Source: Nocardia vinacea NBRC 16497
Lineage (GTDB): Bacteria > Actinomycetota > Actinomycetes > Mycobacteriales > Mycobacteriaceae
Length of the DNA: 59,445 nt
Reading direction: 5' to 3'
Assembly (NCBI RefSeq): GCF_000308835.1
Contig: NZ_BAGN01000234.1
Span: forward strand, 1-59,445
Within the stretch, counting starts at the first letter, position 1. Each line of letters starts with the position of its first letter. Under the pieces are notes generated by a model. The model saw only the letters and a list, made by a program, of their open reading frames with translations, was not told the DNA's origin and searched no databases. Positions 7,778-15,963 of this stretch are shown piece by piece. The translations under genes were made by a program, and so were the position numbers.

Positions 7778-8985
7778 TCGGTCACCAACGCCGTCAATAG
7801 ATCCACGAACGAAACACCCTTATTCGCGACACCGAAAACACGAGCCCGCAGCAGCGTCTGACGCGCCCAACTGCGATGCGGCCGCATCTCGTTCATCTTG
7901 TTCCGATATCCGGAGGCCGCCACCCCACCTACATCGACCTGCAGAATGTCCAGCGCATCCGAATACTCCTCGTGCGTCACCACCGATAGCGCGTGCACGG
8001 CCGCGACATGCGACGGATGGATCACCGTTTTGCCCTGGATCCCATTGGCCCGGTCGAGTGTGATCTCGCGTAGTAGCCCGTCCAGATCGCGACTGACCAG
8101 ATAGCGCCGGAACGGCACCGCATCGGATTCCTCGAACGGCGCGGTCCGCAGCAGCGGCCGAAACATCCGCTCGTGGTCGGCGAAGTATTCCCAGACCGGT
8201 CCGGTGATCACGAAACCCGTGCCGTCCGAACGTCCCAGGTAGTTCACGATATCGGCGATGACATCTGCGACCACCCGCACGTCGTAGATGGTCAGATCCC
8301 GGTCCCGCCGAATGCCGAAGGTCGAGCACATATCCGTCGCACCGATACGCACCGCGAGTATCCGCTCCCGGTACTCGGCCAACAGCGCCGCGATCTGGGT
8401 CAGCTCCTGATCCCGGGTCTCGCGATGCACCAGCGCGGGCGATTCGAGCACCGGCATGCCGTACACGGGCCTGCCCAACCGCTCGGCGGCCGCCTCGAGC
8501 GCGGCGAGATATTTCGGACCGCTCGCACGGTCGAATTTCGGAAAGACGAAGCCGGTCAGTGCCACCGCCCCGGTGCCGAGTTGTTCGACGATTTCGGTCA
8601 CGGTATCGGCATCGCGGACCCGGACGAACAGCAGCGGATTCGGATCCTCGCTGTCGGCAAGCAGATTCAGCGTCGCGACGGTCTGTCGTTTGGCGAATTC
8701 CACTTCGTGATCGGCGACGGCGTCCTCGAGATCGATGACCATCGAACACACGCCGCGCGCGGCCCGCTTACTGATCGTCGAGGCGAGGTCGGCGCGGGTC
8801 GCCGGCGCATACAGCGTGGCGCCGAGCGCGAACGCCAGAATTTCCCGGTCGGCGTCATCGCCGAACGGTTCCGGTTGTCGATGGAACAGGTGCCGCGCCT
8901 CCGGGCCGTGCAGCTGGCGAAAATGGCGCAGCGGCAATTGCTTTCGCAGGGAGACCTGTTGCTGGACGACGATGCCCGCGGTCAT
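7774..8985 (-). CDS. HpcH/HpaI aldolase / CitE-like lyase
   Basis: This 403-residue protein resembles citrate-lyase-beta-type aldolases: LYAPATRADLA then MVIDLEDAVADHE (metal-ligand acidic pair), LLFVRVRDAD, FVFPKFD, GMPVLESPALVH, and a late GKTVIHPSHVAAV segment. CitE-like enzymes make or break C-C bonds with acyl-CoA or keto-acid substrates using Mg2+. Versions in Ter loci form their own branch, with unknown substrate. The first 20 or so residues (MTAGIVVQQQVSLRKQL) are uncertain; an internal TTG just before PLRHFRQLHG could be the true start. The stop overlaps the PRTase start by four bases, while 49 bases separate it from the upstream coiled-coil gene. Confidence 0.82.
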   Translation of the reverse strand: MTAGIVVQQQVSLRKQLPLRHFRQLHGPEARHLFHRQPEPFGDDADREILAFALGATLYAPATRADLASTISKRAARGVCSMVIDLEDAVADHEVEFAKRQTVATLNLLADSEDPNPLLFVRVRDADTVTEIVEQLGTGAVALTGFVFPKFDRASGPKYLAALEAAAERLGRPVYGMPVLESPALVHRETRDQELTQIAALLAEYRERILAVRIGATDMCSTFGIRRDRDLTIYDVRVVADVIADIVNYLGRSDGTGFVITGPVWEYFADHERMFRPLLRTAPFEESDAVPFRRYLVSRDLDGLLREITLDRANGIQGKTVIHPSHVAAVHALSVVTHEEYSDALDILQVDVGGVAASGYRNKMNEMRPHRSWARQTLLRARVFGVANKGVSFVDLLTALVTE

Positions 8986-9034
8986 CGCTTCGCTGTCCTC
9001 ATCCCTAATTGCGGTGGCCGCATAACCCCTGGCC

Positions 9035-10252
9035 TCATTCTCGTCGTGGTCCTGCTTGTTTTCTCATTCGATCCACTACCCCGGCTACGAACTCCGCGAC
9101 GGTATCCAATTCGGCCACATAGGCCCAGTAGTCGGGATGGCGCCCCGACAGATTTTCGGTGATTCGATCGATCCGGTCTACCTGTGCATCGAGCACAGAT
9201 CCCCATTCGCCGACGAGCCCGCGGCTCACCGCGAGCATTTGTGCGTCCCGCAGCCGAAATCGTACGGCCTTGGCCTTCTCTTGCGGATTCTCACGGACTT
9301 CGCGCAGCAATGTCAGCCGTTTGGTGACGGCGTCGATCAAGTGTTCGGCCTCGGTGAGGTACCCCCGTGCGGATGTGGTCAGATCAAGTGCGGACTCCGG
9401 ATTGTTTTCGGCTGCCGCCGCACGCGCCCGCACCAGGGCGGCATCCGCGGCATCGATGGCCTTTTTGCTTTCCTGCCCATTGTTAGCCAGATCCGCCGAA
9501 CTCGCAGCATTGAACTCGCGGAGCAACTCCGAGTAAGCCGGCGCCACCCGTTCGCCACGGGTGCGTACCGCGGCCGATCTGGTGGCCACCGAGGTAATGG
9601 CGTTGGCCGCCGCAGCGGCCCGAGATGGTGCCTGCGCCAATGCTTCTGCCAGCAATTTCGTCGCCGATTCCAGGCGGTTGGCGGCCTCCCGGACACTCGC
9701 GGCGGGTACCTCGGAACCGAGCGCCTCGAGTGTGAGCAGCGACTCATCCACCGCCGCCGCGTGCTGCCGCACCGAGGGGTAGCCAGCGTATTCGGATTCG
9801 GCGGCCTGCCTGCGCACACCCGCCGCGGCGATCTTCACTTGCTGCGCGAATTGCGGCACCGTGCCGAGCACCGCGACGGCGTTCTCGAGCTGGGACTGAT
9901 TACCGCGATAGAACTCGTCGACGGCCCGAGCCGCGTCGGTCAGCTGCCGCACCAGGGTGTCCGCCCGCGCCTGCCCCTGCGGTATCGGCGTGTCGTCGCG
10001 CTCGGCATTCTCCAGTTCCTCGGTGAACGTCAGATATGCGCCCGCGGCGTCATAGCATCTGCTGCGCGCGGGTTCCCATTTCGCGCTCATCCGTCGCTCC
10101 GGGAACACCTGTTCACTGGCGTGCACCGCCGCCTCGGCGGCGCTCTGCCGCCGATCCATATCCAGGAACGCGGCCGCCAGCGTCGACCGGGCCTGTGCAA
10201 TCCATTCATTGTTCCCGGACGACCGGAACCATCCACGCCTACGGCCTGCCAC
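9035..10252 (-). CDS. Coiled-coil/helical protein of unknown function heading the Ter operon
   Basis: This 405-residue protein starts at GTG 10252. Apart from an arginine-rich start (MAGRRRGWFRSSG) it is almost wholly alpha-helical, rich in Ala, Glu, Arg and Gln with few prolines, and several stretches look like coiled coils (for example AVDEFYRGNQSQLENAV and the region around ATKLLAEALAQAP). There is no signal peptide or membrane segment and no catalytic motif I recognise. It is the first gene of the five-gene minus-strand Ter operon and is divergent from terD. A structural or assembly role is possible; the function is unknown. Confidence 0.75.
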   Translation of the reverse strand: MAGRRRGWFRSSGNNEWIAQARSTLAAAFLDMDRRQSAAEAAVHASEQVFPERRMSAKWEPARSRCYDAAGAYLTFTEELENAERDDTPIPQGQARADTLVRQLTDAARAVDEFYRGNQSQLENAVAVLGTVPQFAQQVKIAAAGVRRQAAESEYAGYPSVRQHAAAVDESLLTLEALGSEVPAASVREAANRLESATKLLAEALAQAPSRAAAAANAITSVATRSAAVRTRGERVAPAYSELLREFNAASSADLANNGQESKKAIDAADAALVRARAAAAENNPESALDLTTSARGYLTEAEHLIDAVTKRLTLLREVRENPQEKAKAVRFRLRDAQMLAVSRGLVGEWGSVLDAQVDRIDRITENLSGRHPDYWAYVAELDTVAEFVAGVVDRMRKQAGPRRE

Positions 10253-10353
10253 GCCCCGATGTTAGGCGGTGTACTCGCCTCAGCTCGGCCCAAGCGAAGG
10301 AGATGTTCCAGTTCCCCGGGGGATGCACCAGTTCCTACGCAAGATTGCCGAAA

Positions 10354-10370
10354 CCTACTACTGTCGTAGG
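10354..10370. promoter_or_regulatory. Inverted repeat in the terD / Ter-operon divergent promoter region
   Basis: CCTAC (10354-10358) and GTAGG (10366-10370) form an inverted repeat with a 7-base spacer in the 179-base gap between the divergent Ter operon and terD. A related CCTAC occurs about 20 bases upstream. It could bind a shared regulator; this is inference from position and symmetry. Confidence 0.35.
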
Positions 10371-10431
10371 ACGTACCCGGCGATTCGGACAGTGCTGGGA
10401 ACCACAGACGTCTATTGAAAGGGAACCCCGC

Positions 10432-11007
10432 ATGGGTGTCAGTTTGTCCAAGGGCGGCAATGTCTCGTTGACGAAGGCAGCGCCGAACCTTACCGCTGTC
10501 TCCGTCGGGCTCGGGTGGGATATTCGTACGACCACCGGCACCGACTTCGATCTGGATGCCAGTGCGATCGCGACCGGTGCGGACAAGAAGGTCGTGTCCG
10601 ACAAGCACTTCATCTTCTTCAACAACCTCAAGTCGCCGGAGGGCTCCATCGAGCACCTCGGCGACAACCTGACCGGTGAGGGCGAGGGCGACGACGAGGT
10701 CATCAAGGTCGACCTGGCCAACACCCCGCCGACCATCGAGAGCATCTTCTTCCCGGTCTCGATCTACGACGCGGACACCCGGCAGCAGTCCTTCGGCCAG
10801 GTGCGCAACGCCTACATCCGCGTTGTCGACCAGGCCAACGGCACCGAGCTGGCCCGCTACGACCTGTCCGAGGACGCCTCGACCGAGACGGCCATGGTCT
10901 TCGGCGAGCTGTACCGCAACGGTGCCGAGTGGAAGTTCCGCGCCATCGGGCAGGGCTACGCCTCGGGTCTGGCGGGTATCGCCCGTGACTACGGCGTGAA
11001 CGTCTAA
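10432..11007 (+). CDS. terD: TerD-family stress protein
   Basis: This 191-residue canonical TerD starts at ATG 10432 (MGVSLSKGGNVSLTK) with a gaaaggga ribosome site. The calcium-binding acidic motif TDFDLDASA is present at about residues 39-47, followed by FIFFNNLKSPEGSI, GEGDDEVIKVDL, and the closing AEWKFRAIGQGYASGL. TerD proteins bind Ca2+ and are associated with tellurite, oxidative and phage stress; the exact biochemistry is unsettled. It is divergent from the biosynthetic operon and upstream of the TerC-like gene, with a hairpin and a repeat element in between. Confidence 0.95.
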   Translation: MGVSLSKGGNVSLTKAAPNLTAVSVGLGWDIRTTTGTDFDLDASAIATGADKKVVSDKHFIFFNNLKSPEGSIEHLGDNLTGEGEGDDEVIKVDLANTPPTIESIFFPVSIYDADTRQQSFGQVRNAYIRVVDQANGTELARYDLSEDASTETAMVFGELYRNGAEWKFRAIGQGYASGLAGIARDYGVNV

Positions 11008-11024
11008 GACGTACTGACTCCGTA

Positions 11025-11049
11025 GCGACTGCTTGCAGGTCGCTCGAAA
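11025..11049 (+). repeat. 25-bp intergenic repeat, copy 1 (downstream of terD)
   Basis: A 25-base sequence containing CTTGCAGGTCGCTCGAAA is identical at 16534-16558 (between ssb and rpsR); a partial inverted copy with 17 of 18 matching bases is at 17975-17992. It has internal dyad symmetry (GCGAC...GTCGC around TGC/GCA). It lies 17 bases after the terD stop and just before a GC-rich hairpin. Function unknown. Confidence 0.75.
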
Positions 11050-11059
11050 GGGCCACAAT

Positions 11060-11087
11060 GCAGGGGGCTCGGCGACGGGCCCCCTGC
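11060..11087 (+). terminator. GC-rich hairpin after terD
   Basis: GCAGGGGGC (11060-11068) pairs with GCCCCCTGC (11079-11087) across a 10-base loop, shortly after terD and its repeat element. It lacks a T-run but is a strong stem, and it separates terD from the TerC-like gene. Confidence 0.55.
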
Positions 11088-11253
11088 TCGCGTGTCCACG
11101 GAACGATTTGCCTCGCCGCTCCGTTGGACAATCGACGGTTCCGCGCCCACGCTGGAACCATCATCGCGACCGCGGGTTGGTACGGCCCTCGGATTACATC
11201 GGCAAAGGCGCGCTCGGACAGACATTCGACCGCCGCACGGAAAGGGTCTCCGC

Positions 11254-12363
11254 GTGGTCCTGCGCATATTCGGCATGTCCATCGTTGTCACGGTGATATC
11301 ACTCATCGTGGCATTCCTGTACGGCGGGCCGACAGCGCTGGCGCTGGCCGCCATCCTCGGCGTCCTCGAGGTCTCGCTGTCGTTCGACAACGCGGTCATC
11401 AATGCCACCGTGCTCGAGCGGATGAACGAGTTCTGGCAGCGGATCTTCCTCACCGTCGGCGTGGTCATCGCCGTCTTCGGCATGCGGTTGGTCTTCCCGT
11501 TGGCGATCGTCTGGATCACCGCGGGCCTGACCCCGGTGAAGGCGTTCGACCTGGCGCTGAACCCGCCCGAAGGTGACGCGCTGACCTTCCCGGACGGCAG
11601 CCCGAGCTACGAGAAGTTGCTCACCGACGCACATCCGCAGATCGCCGCATTCGGTGGCATGTTCCTGCTGCTGCTGTTCCTGAACTTCATCTTCGAGGAA
11701 CGCGAAACCACCTGGCTGTCCTGGCTGGAGAAGCCGCTGGCCCAGCTCGGCAAGCTCGATATGCTCTCGGTGGTCGTCGCGAGCGTCGGCCTGGTGCTCA
11801 CCGCGGAATTGATCGCGACCGACGAGGAGCGCGCCACCGTCCTGGTCGCCGGTCTGCTCGGCATGATCACCTACATCGTGGTCGACGGCCTCGGTTCGCT
11901 GTTCCACACCGAGGAGTTCGAGGAATCCGCGGACGGCGGTCCGTCCCAGCTGGTCAAGGCCGCGGGTAAGGCGGCATTCTTCCTGTTCCTGTACCTCGAG
12001 GTGCTCGACGCGTCGTTCTCCTTCGACGGCGTCATCGGTGCCTTCGCCATCACCTCCGACCCGATCATCATCGCGCTCGGCCTCGGTCTGATCGGCGCCA
12101 TGTTCGTCCGTTCGATCACCGTGTACCTGGTGCGCAAGGGCACGCTCTCGGAGTACGTGTACCTGGAGCACGGCGCGCACTGGGCGATCGGCGCGCTGGC
12201 GGTCATCCTGTTCGTCTCGATCGGCGTGCACATCAACGAGATCGTCACCGGTCTCGTCGGCGTGGCGTTCATCGGCGCGGCGTTCATCACCAGCATCATT
12301 CGGAATCGGCGCGATGACGCCGACGAAGTGGAGAGCGAACGAGAGGTCACCCCGGTGGCCTGA
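11254..12363 (+). CDS. TerC-like integral membrane protein (DUF475)
   Basis: This 369-residue polytopic membrane protein starts at GTG 11254 with a ggaaaggg ribosome site 8-15 bases upstream. It has about nine hydrophobic segments. The TerC signature is present twice, LEVSLSFDNAVINATV near the N-terminus and LEVLDASFSFDGVIGAFAI near residue 250, each with the conserved acidic residue in a membrane helix thought to bind a metal ion. The C-terminus is charged (RNRRDDADEVESEREV). TerC-like proteins are linked to metal homeostasis and to TerD at the membrane; some export Mn2+. It ends just before a strong intrinsic terminator. Confidence 0.9.
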   Translation: MVLRIFGMSIVVTVISLIVAFLYGGPTALALAAILGVLEVSLSFDNAVINATVLERMNEFWQRIFLTVGVVIAVFGMRLVFPLAIVWITAGLTPVKAFDLALNPPEGDALTFPDGSPSYEKLLTDAHPQIAAFGGMFLLLLFLNFIFEERETTWLSWLEKPLAQLGKLDMLSVVVASVGLVLTAELIATDEERATVLVAGLLGMITYIVVDGLGSLFHTEEFEESADGGPSQLVKAAGKAAFFLFLYLEVLDASFSFDGVIGAFAITSDPIIIALGLGLIGAMFVRSITVYLVRKGTLSEYVYLEHGAHWAIGALAVILFVSIGVHINEIVTGLVGVAFIGAAFITSIIRNRRDDADEVESEREVTPVA

Positions 12364-12389
12364 ATTCCGGCGAGTAGCCGAAGAATTCG

Positions 12390-12428
12390 AGCGGCAGCGG
12401 CTTTTCCAGCCGCTGCCGCTTTTCTTTT
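12390..12428. terminator. Intrinsic terminator between TerC-like and EamA genes
   Basis: AGCGGCAGCGGCT (12390-12402) and AGCCGCTGCCGCT (12408-12420) form a perfect 13-bp stem with loop TTTCC, followed by TTTCTTTT. This is the best rho-independent terminator in the window for the plus-strand gene, and it also closes the convergent EamA gene, whose stop lies at its edge. Confidence 0.9.
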
Positions 12429-13357
12429 CAGCGGACGGGAACCGGCTGCCGCGGCCCGACCACGGGCGTCGGGCGACGCGAGGCGAACACCATGCCGATC
12501 AGTCCGACGCCGAGTCCGGCCGCGGCGAGGGGCCGCAGCGGCTGATCGATGAACAGCCAGGCCAGCACGGCCGTGACTGCGGGCGTCGCGAAGAACAGAC
12601 GCCCGACTCGCGTCGCCTCCCAACGCTTCAGCATCGCGTTCAGCAGTAGGAATGCGACCATCGAATTGACCAGCACCATCCAGGTGAGCGATTCCGCGAA
12701 GCGCGTCGCATCCCAGATGTGCAATTGGCCGGTGCTCCAAGCCAATACGCCCGCAATCGGCGCGCTCGCGGCCATGTGAATAGCGGTGGTGGCGCGCGAA
12801 TCGACCTGCGGCACAAAGCGTTTCTGGTAGATCGTGCCGACGCTGAGGCCGAGCAAGCCGATCACGCACAGCAGCAGACCGACCAGTGACATGCTCGACT
12901 GGTCGAGTACGGCCAAGCCGACGCCGACACCACCGATGCCGAAGCCGAACCACTGTCGCGCCGTGACGGTTTCGCCGATGAATCCGGCCAGCAATGCGAT
13001 GACGACCGGATTGAGTCCCTGCACAAGGGCGATGATGGCGGCCGAAACATGCAGGCTCATCGCCGTGTAAAACCCGCCGAACTGCACGATCTGCATCAGC
13101 AGACCCGCGATGACGACATGTTTGAGCTGGCCGGCGCTCGGCCAACTCGCGCGAATCACGGTGGCGTACACCGCGAGCAGGACCGCGGCGATGGCGAAGC
13201 GCGCGAACAGCACCATCATCGGCGGTGCCGCGCCGACACCGACGACTCCGGCGATGAAGGCGCTGCTCCACAGCACGACGAACAGTGGCTGCATGCCCGC
13301 CGCAAGGGATGGCTTGCCGGTCGCTCGGAACAGCGGGTCCAAGAGCTGCGTCTGCAT
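12428..13357 (-). CDS. EamA/DMT-family exporter
   Basis: This 309-residue inner-membrane transporter has about ten hydrophobic helices in two EamA repeats (first about 20-155, second about 165-295). Typical motifs are the N-terminal LFVVLWSSAFIAG and LFARFAIAAVLLA. The start is ATG 13357 with an excellent gaggaggg ribosome site; a longer in-frame start upstream has none. Drug/metabolite transporters export small molecules such as amino acids or toxicants; the substrate is unknown. It is divergent from a CGNR regulator, with repeated GGTTAC sites between them, so regulation by that neighbour is likely. Confidence 0.87.
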   Translation of the reverse strand: MQTQLLDPLFRATGKPSLAAGMQPLFVVLWSSAFIAGVVGVGAAPPMMVLFARFAIAAVLLAVYATVIRASWPSAGQLKHVVIAGLLMQIVQFGGFYTAMSLHVSAAIIALVQGLNPVVIALLAGFIGETVTARQWFGFGIGGVGVGLAVLDQSSMSLVGLLLCVIGLLGLSVGTIYQKRFVPQVDSRATTAIHMAASAPIAGVLAWSTGQLHIWDATRFAESLTWMVLVNSMVAFLLLNAMLKRWEATRVGRLFFATPAVTAVLAWLFIDQPLRPLAAAGLGVGLIGMVFASRRPTPVVGPRQPVPVR

Positions 13358-13398
13358 GTGCCCTCCTCGATCCAGCACGACAGGCCAGATAACCACCT

Positions 13399-13451
13399 AA
13401 GTCGGTTACTAAGGTCGCATCCTCACACGTAACCTGTCAAGGCGGTTACTA
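13399..13451. promoter_or_regulatory. Three GGTTAC half-sites between EamA and the CGNR regulator
   Basis: GGTTACT occurs directly repeated at about 13404 and 13444 (40 bases apart, each in the context AAG(T/G)CGGTTACTA), and once inverted as GTAACC at 13429-13434. The array covers the divergent promoter region and reaches to within 8 bases of the regulator start. It is probably the operator for the CGNR protein; this is inference from repetition and placement. Confidence 0.5.
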
Positions 13452-13458
13452 TGAAGAG

Positions 13459-13995
13459 GTGTTCGCCTTCGTGAGCGGTAACCTCGCCCTGGACTTCGCA
13501 GGCACGGTCAAGGCCCGTGCCACGACGTTCGACGACTTCCTCACCACCCCGGCGGACCTCGACGAGTGGCTGCTCGCCGCCGACCTGCTCGACACCACCC
13601 CGCACTGCGATGCGACGACCCTCGACCGGGCCGTGGGACTGCGCGAGGCAGGCTACCGACTGGCCCTGGCCGCGGCCCGCGACGAGCCGTTCGCGGACGC
13701 GGACCGCAAGATCGTCAACGAGCTCGCCGGGGGCCGACTCCCCAGGCTCACTTTGCGATCCGATGCGACGATCACCCGCCACGGCGATCCGGACGCCGCA
13801 CTCGCCGCGATCGCCCGCTCCGTGGTCGAAATGCTCGGCGGGCCGGAGCGGAGGTTGATCAAGGAGTGCGGGCGCGACGAATGCACGCGGCTGTATCTCG
13901 ATACCTCACGCGGAAAATCACGCCGCTGGTGCGATATGACCATCTGCGGCAACCGCGCCAAAAGCGCCGCCTTCCGCGCCCGACACACCGACTGA
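13459..13995 (+). CDS. CGNR zinc-finger (ABATE-domain) regulator
   Basis: This 178-residue protein starts at GTG 13459 after gaagag. The N-terminal ABATE domain begins FVSGNLALDFAGTV, and the C-terminal zinc-binding region reads CGRDECTRLYLD..RGKSRRWCDMTICGNRAK, with four cysteines ending in the family CGNR motif. These proteins are putative stress-linked transcription factors, and little is known of their ligands. The divergent EamA exporter and the GGTTAC sites suggest it controls export of a toxic compound. It is convergent with the GT87 gene, separated by 12 bases. Confidence 0.88.
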   Translation: MFAFVSGNLALDFAGTVKARATTFDDFLTTPADLDEWLLAADLLDTTPHCDATTLDRAVGLREAGYRLALAAARDEPFADADRKIVNELAGGRLPRLTLRSDATITRHGDPDAALAAIARSVVEMLGGPERRLIKECGRDECTRLYLDTSRGKSRRWCDMTICGNRAKSAAFRARHTD

Positions 13996-14007
13996 CACCG
14001 GTTCGTA

Positions 14008-15495
14008 CTAGCCCACCGGTACCAGGCTGCCGGGTTCGAATCGCGGTATCTGCGGCGGTTCGGGTCGGAATCCGCGCGGTATCGCACGTACGAACAGGAA
14101 GAAGAACACCACGAGCAAGGCGGCACGCCCCCAGACGCCGAATTGCACGACGTTCTCCATCGAATCCACCGAATTGCCGGATCCGATCGAATAGAAATAC
14201 CGGAATACGCCGATTCCGATCGCGGCATCGGCGACCAGATACGCGCCGATCGCCGCCCACGGCACCTCGAGCAGAACCATGAACGGCACCAACCACAGCG
14301 TGTACTGCGGCGAGTGCACCTTGTGGAACAGCAGGAATCCGCACAGCATCGCGCCGCTGACGCCGATCCAGGGGAAGGTGCCGGTCATCGTGAATCGCTT
14401 CCAGCCCAACCACATCGCCAGCGCGAAGGAGGTCAGTACCAGCGTCGGCGAGGCGATCGAGACCGCGTGCTGAAATGCGCTCTCGCCATCGGCATCCTGG
14501 CCGAACAGCTGCCGAAGTCCCCAGTACCAAATGGAATTCGTGGTGATATCGGCCTGGCGCAATTGCTGGAAGGTGATAGATGCGCGCCAGCCTTCGTAAC
14601 CGGCAATCGCGAATGGCAGATTCACCACAACCACCGTGCCGACGGCCGCGGCGGCGGTCAGCAGCGCACCGCGCACATCGAATCGAGTCGGCGTCGGATC
14701 ATCCATATCGCGCTGACCGCCGGTGAGCACATAAGCCAGCAACGGCAGCACGAAGATGCCCGGATACAGCTTGAGACAGAACCCGATACCGAGCAGCACT
14801 GCGGCCAGAATTCCCCTGGTACGCAACGAATATCGGGTCAGCGCGGTCACCACGTACACCGCGGCGACCGCCATGCAGACCACCGGTAGCTCCCAGTTGT
14901 GGAATGCGTAGAGCACCAGCGGCGGGCCGGCCGCCCACAGCAGCGCCGCCCGCCCGGCCAGCCGGACCAGCAGCCAGGCGGTCAACAAGGCGAACGGCGC
15001 CAACAGCAATGCCGAATGCAACAGGAATTCCGCGTCGTTATCGGCACCGACCGCACCGAGCCACATCAGCACGCCGCTGAGCACCGGATATTCGACCGCG
15101 CCACCGGTCAGCGCGCCGTCTTTGGTGATGCCGCCATCGATATACGGAAAGACATGCTGATCAATATCGCGACCGAGCCACAGGAATTGGATATCGGAAT
15201 AACAGACGTCCGAATCCTTGATCACATCGAAGACCGCACTGCGACCGTTCTCAGCGAACGGCGCACCCGCGCACCGCGCCTTGTTCGCATACGCGAGCGC
15301 CAACGTGAGCCCGCACAGCAACACCACCACCGCGGCCAAGGCCGCGCTGCGCGTCACTCCCCCGACGATCCTGTCGCGGGTGGCGAGTCCGGTCGGCATG
15401 GGCACCACCCTAGGCCGCACCGTGCGACGACGCCCGTGCTTCCCCCCACCAATGACCATACGGGCACTGCCTCGGGCATCGATTTCGCTGCTCAA
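14008..15495 (-). CDS. GT87-family membrane mannosyltransferase-like protein
   Basis: This protein of up to 495 residues has about eleven membrane helices and a hydrophilic loop after helix 1 holding CYSDIQFLWLGRDIDQHVFPY, plus GAVEYPVLSGVLMWLGA, consistent with C-type polyprenyl-phosphate-dependent glycosyltransferases (GT87, mycobacterial PimE-like). Another start, ATG 15399 (MPTGLATRDRIV), fits the usual length better and has GGTGG ahead of it; the upstream part is basic and may be untranslated. A gene of this family precedes rpsF in mycobacteria as well, so the position is conserved. The acceptor, probably a cell-envelope glycolipid or polymer, is not known. Confidence 0.85.
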   Translation of the reverse strand: MSSEIDARGSARMVIGGGKHGRRRTVRPRVVPMPTGLATRDRIVGGVTRSAALAAVVVLLCGLTLALAYANKARCAGAPFAENGRSAVFDVIKDSDVCYSDIQFLWLGRDIDQHVFPYIDGGITKDGALTGGAVEYPVLSGVLMWLGAVGADNDAEFLLHSALLLAPFALLTAWLLVRLAGRAALLWAAGPPLVLYAFHNWELPVVCMAVAAVYVVTALTRYSLRTRGILAAVLLGIGFCLKLYPGIFVLPLLAYVLTGGQRDMDDPTPTRFDVRGALLTAAAAVGTVVVVNLPFAIAGYEGWRASITFQQLRQADITTNSIWYWGLRQLFGQDADGESAFQHAVSIASPTLVLTSFALAMWLGWKRFTMTGTFPWIGVSGAMLCGFLLFHKVHSPQYTLWLVPFMVLLEVPWAAIGAYLVADAAIGIGVFRYFYSIGSGNSVDSMENVVQFGVWGRAALLVVFFFLFVRAIPRGFRPEPPQIPRFEPGSLVPVG

Positions 15496-15517
15496 CGGGC
15501 GTTCATGTAGCCTTGTC

Positions 15518-15561
15518 GGGTTGCTGACGCAACGACCCTCCTGCCACGGACCGTCCGTGGC
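15518..15561 (+). promoter_or_regulatory. Two hairpins in the rpsF leader
   Basis: GTTGC-TGAC-GCAAC (within 15518-15538) and GCCACGG-ACCGT-CCGTGGC (15543-15561) form consecutive stems 30-70 bases before rpsF. S6:S18 leader RNAs autoregulate rpsF operons in many bacteria; these stems may be such a leader or part of the promoter, which I cannot decide from sequence alone. Confidence 0.4.
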
Positions 15562-15592
15562 CGTTTCCTAGTCCACAGGAGGTGATTGGTCC

Positions 15593-15880
15593 GTGCGTCA
15601 TTACGAAGTGATGGTCATCCTCGATCCGAGCCTGGACGAGCGCACTGTTGGTCCGTCGCTGGACAACATGCTGAGCGTCGTCAAGACCGATGGCGGCAAG
15701 GTCGACAAGGTCGACATCTGGGGCCGCCGCCGGCTCGCCTACGAGATCGCCAAGCAGGCCGAAGGCATCTACGCCGTGGTCGATCTGACCGCCGAGCCCG
15801 CCACGGTGAGCGAGCTCGACCGCCAGCTGGGTCTCAACGAGTCGGTGCTGCGCACCAAGGTTCTGCGCCACGGCAAGTGA
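15593..15880 (+). CDS. rpsF: 30S ribosomal protein S6
   Basis: This 95-residue protein starts at GTG 15593 with a perfect aggaggtg ribosome site. Its signature is MRHYEVMVILDPSLDERT at the start, then KVDKVDIWGRRRLAYEIAKQ and EGIYAVVDLTAEP. S6 binds the central domain of 16S rRNA together with S18, encoded two genes downstream. The operon rpsF-ssb-rpsR-rplI is conserved in actinobacteria and links ribosome assembly with single-stranded DNA binding. The leader upstream contains two hairpins. Confidence 0.98.
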   Translation: MRHYEVMVILDPSLDERTVGPSLDNMLSVVKTDGGKVDKVDIWGRRRLAYEIAKQAEGIYAVVDLTAEPATVSELDRQLGLNESVLRTKVLRHGK

Positions 15881-15963
15881 CCCTCGATTGCGTCGGTGCC
15901 TGTCTCTAGGCTCTAGCGCAAAGCGAGTGCACTGCGGACTGCATACCGAGCAGGAGGAACCAC

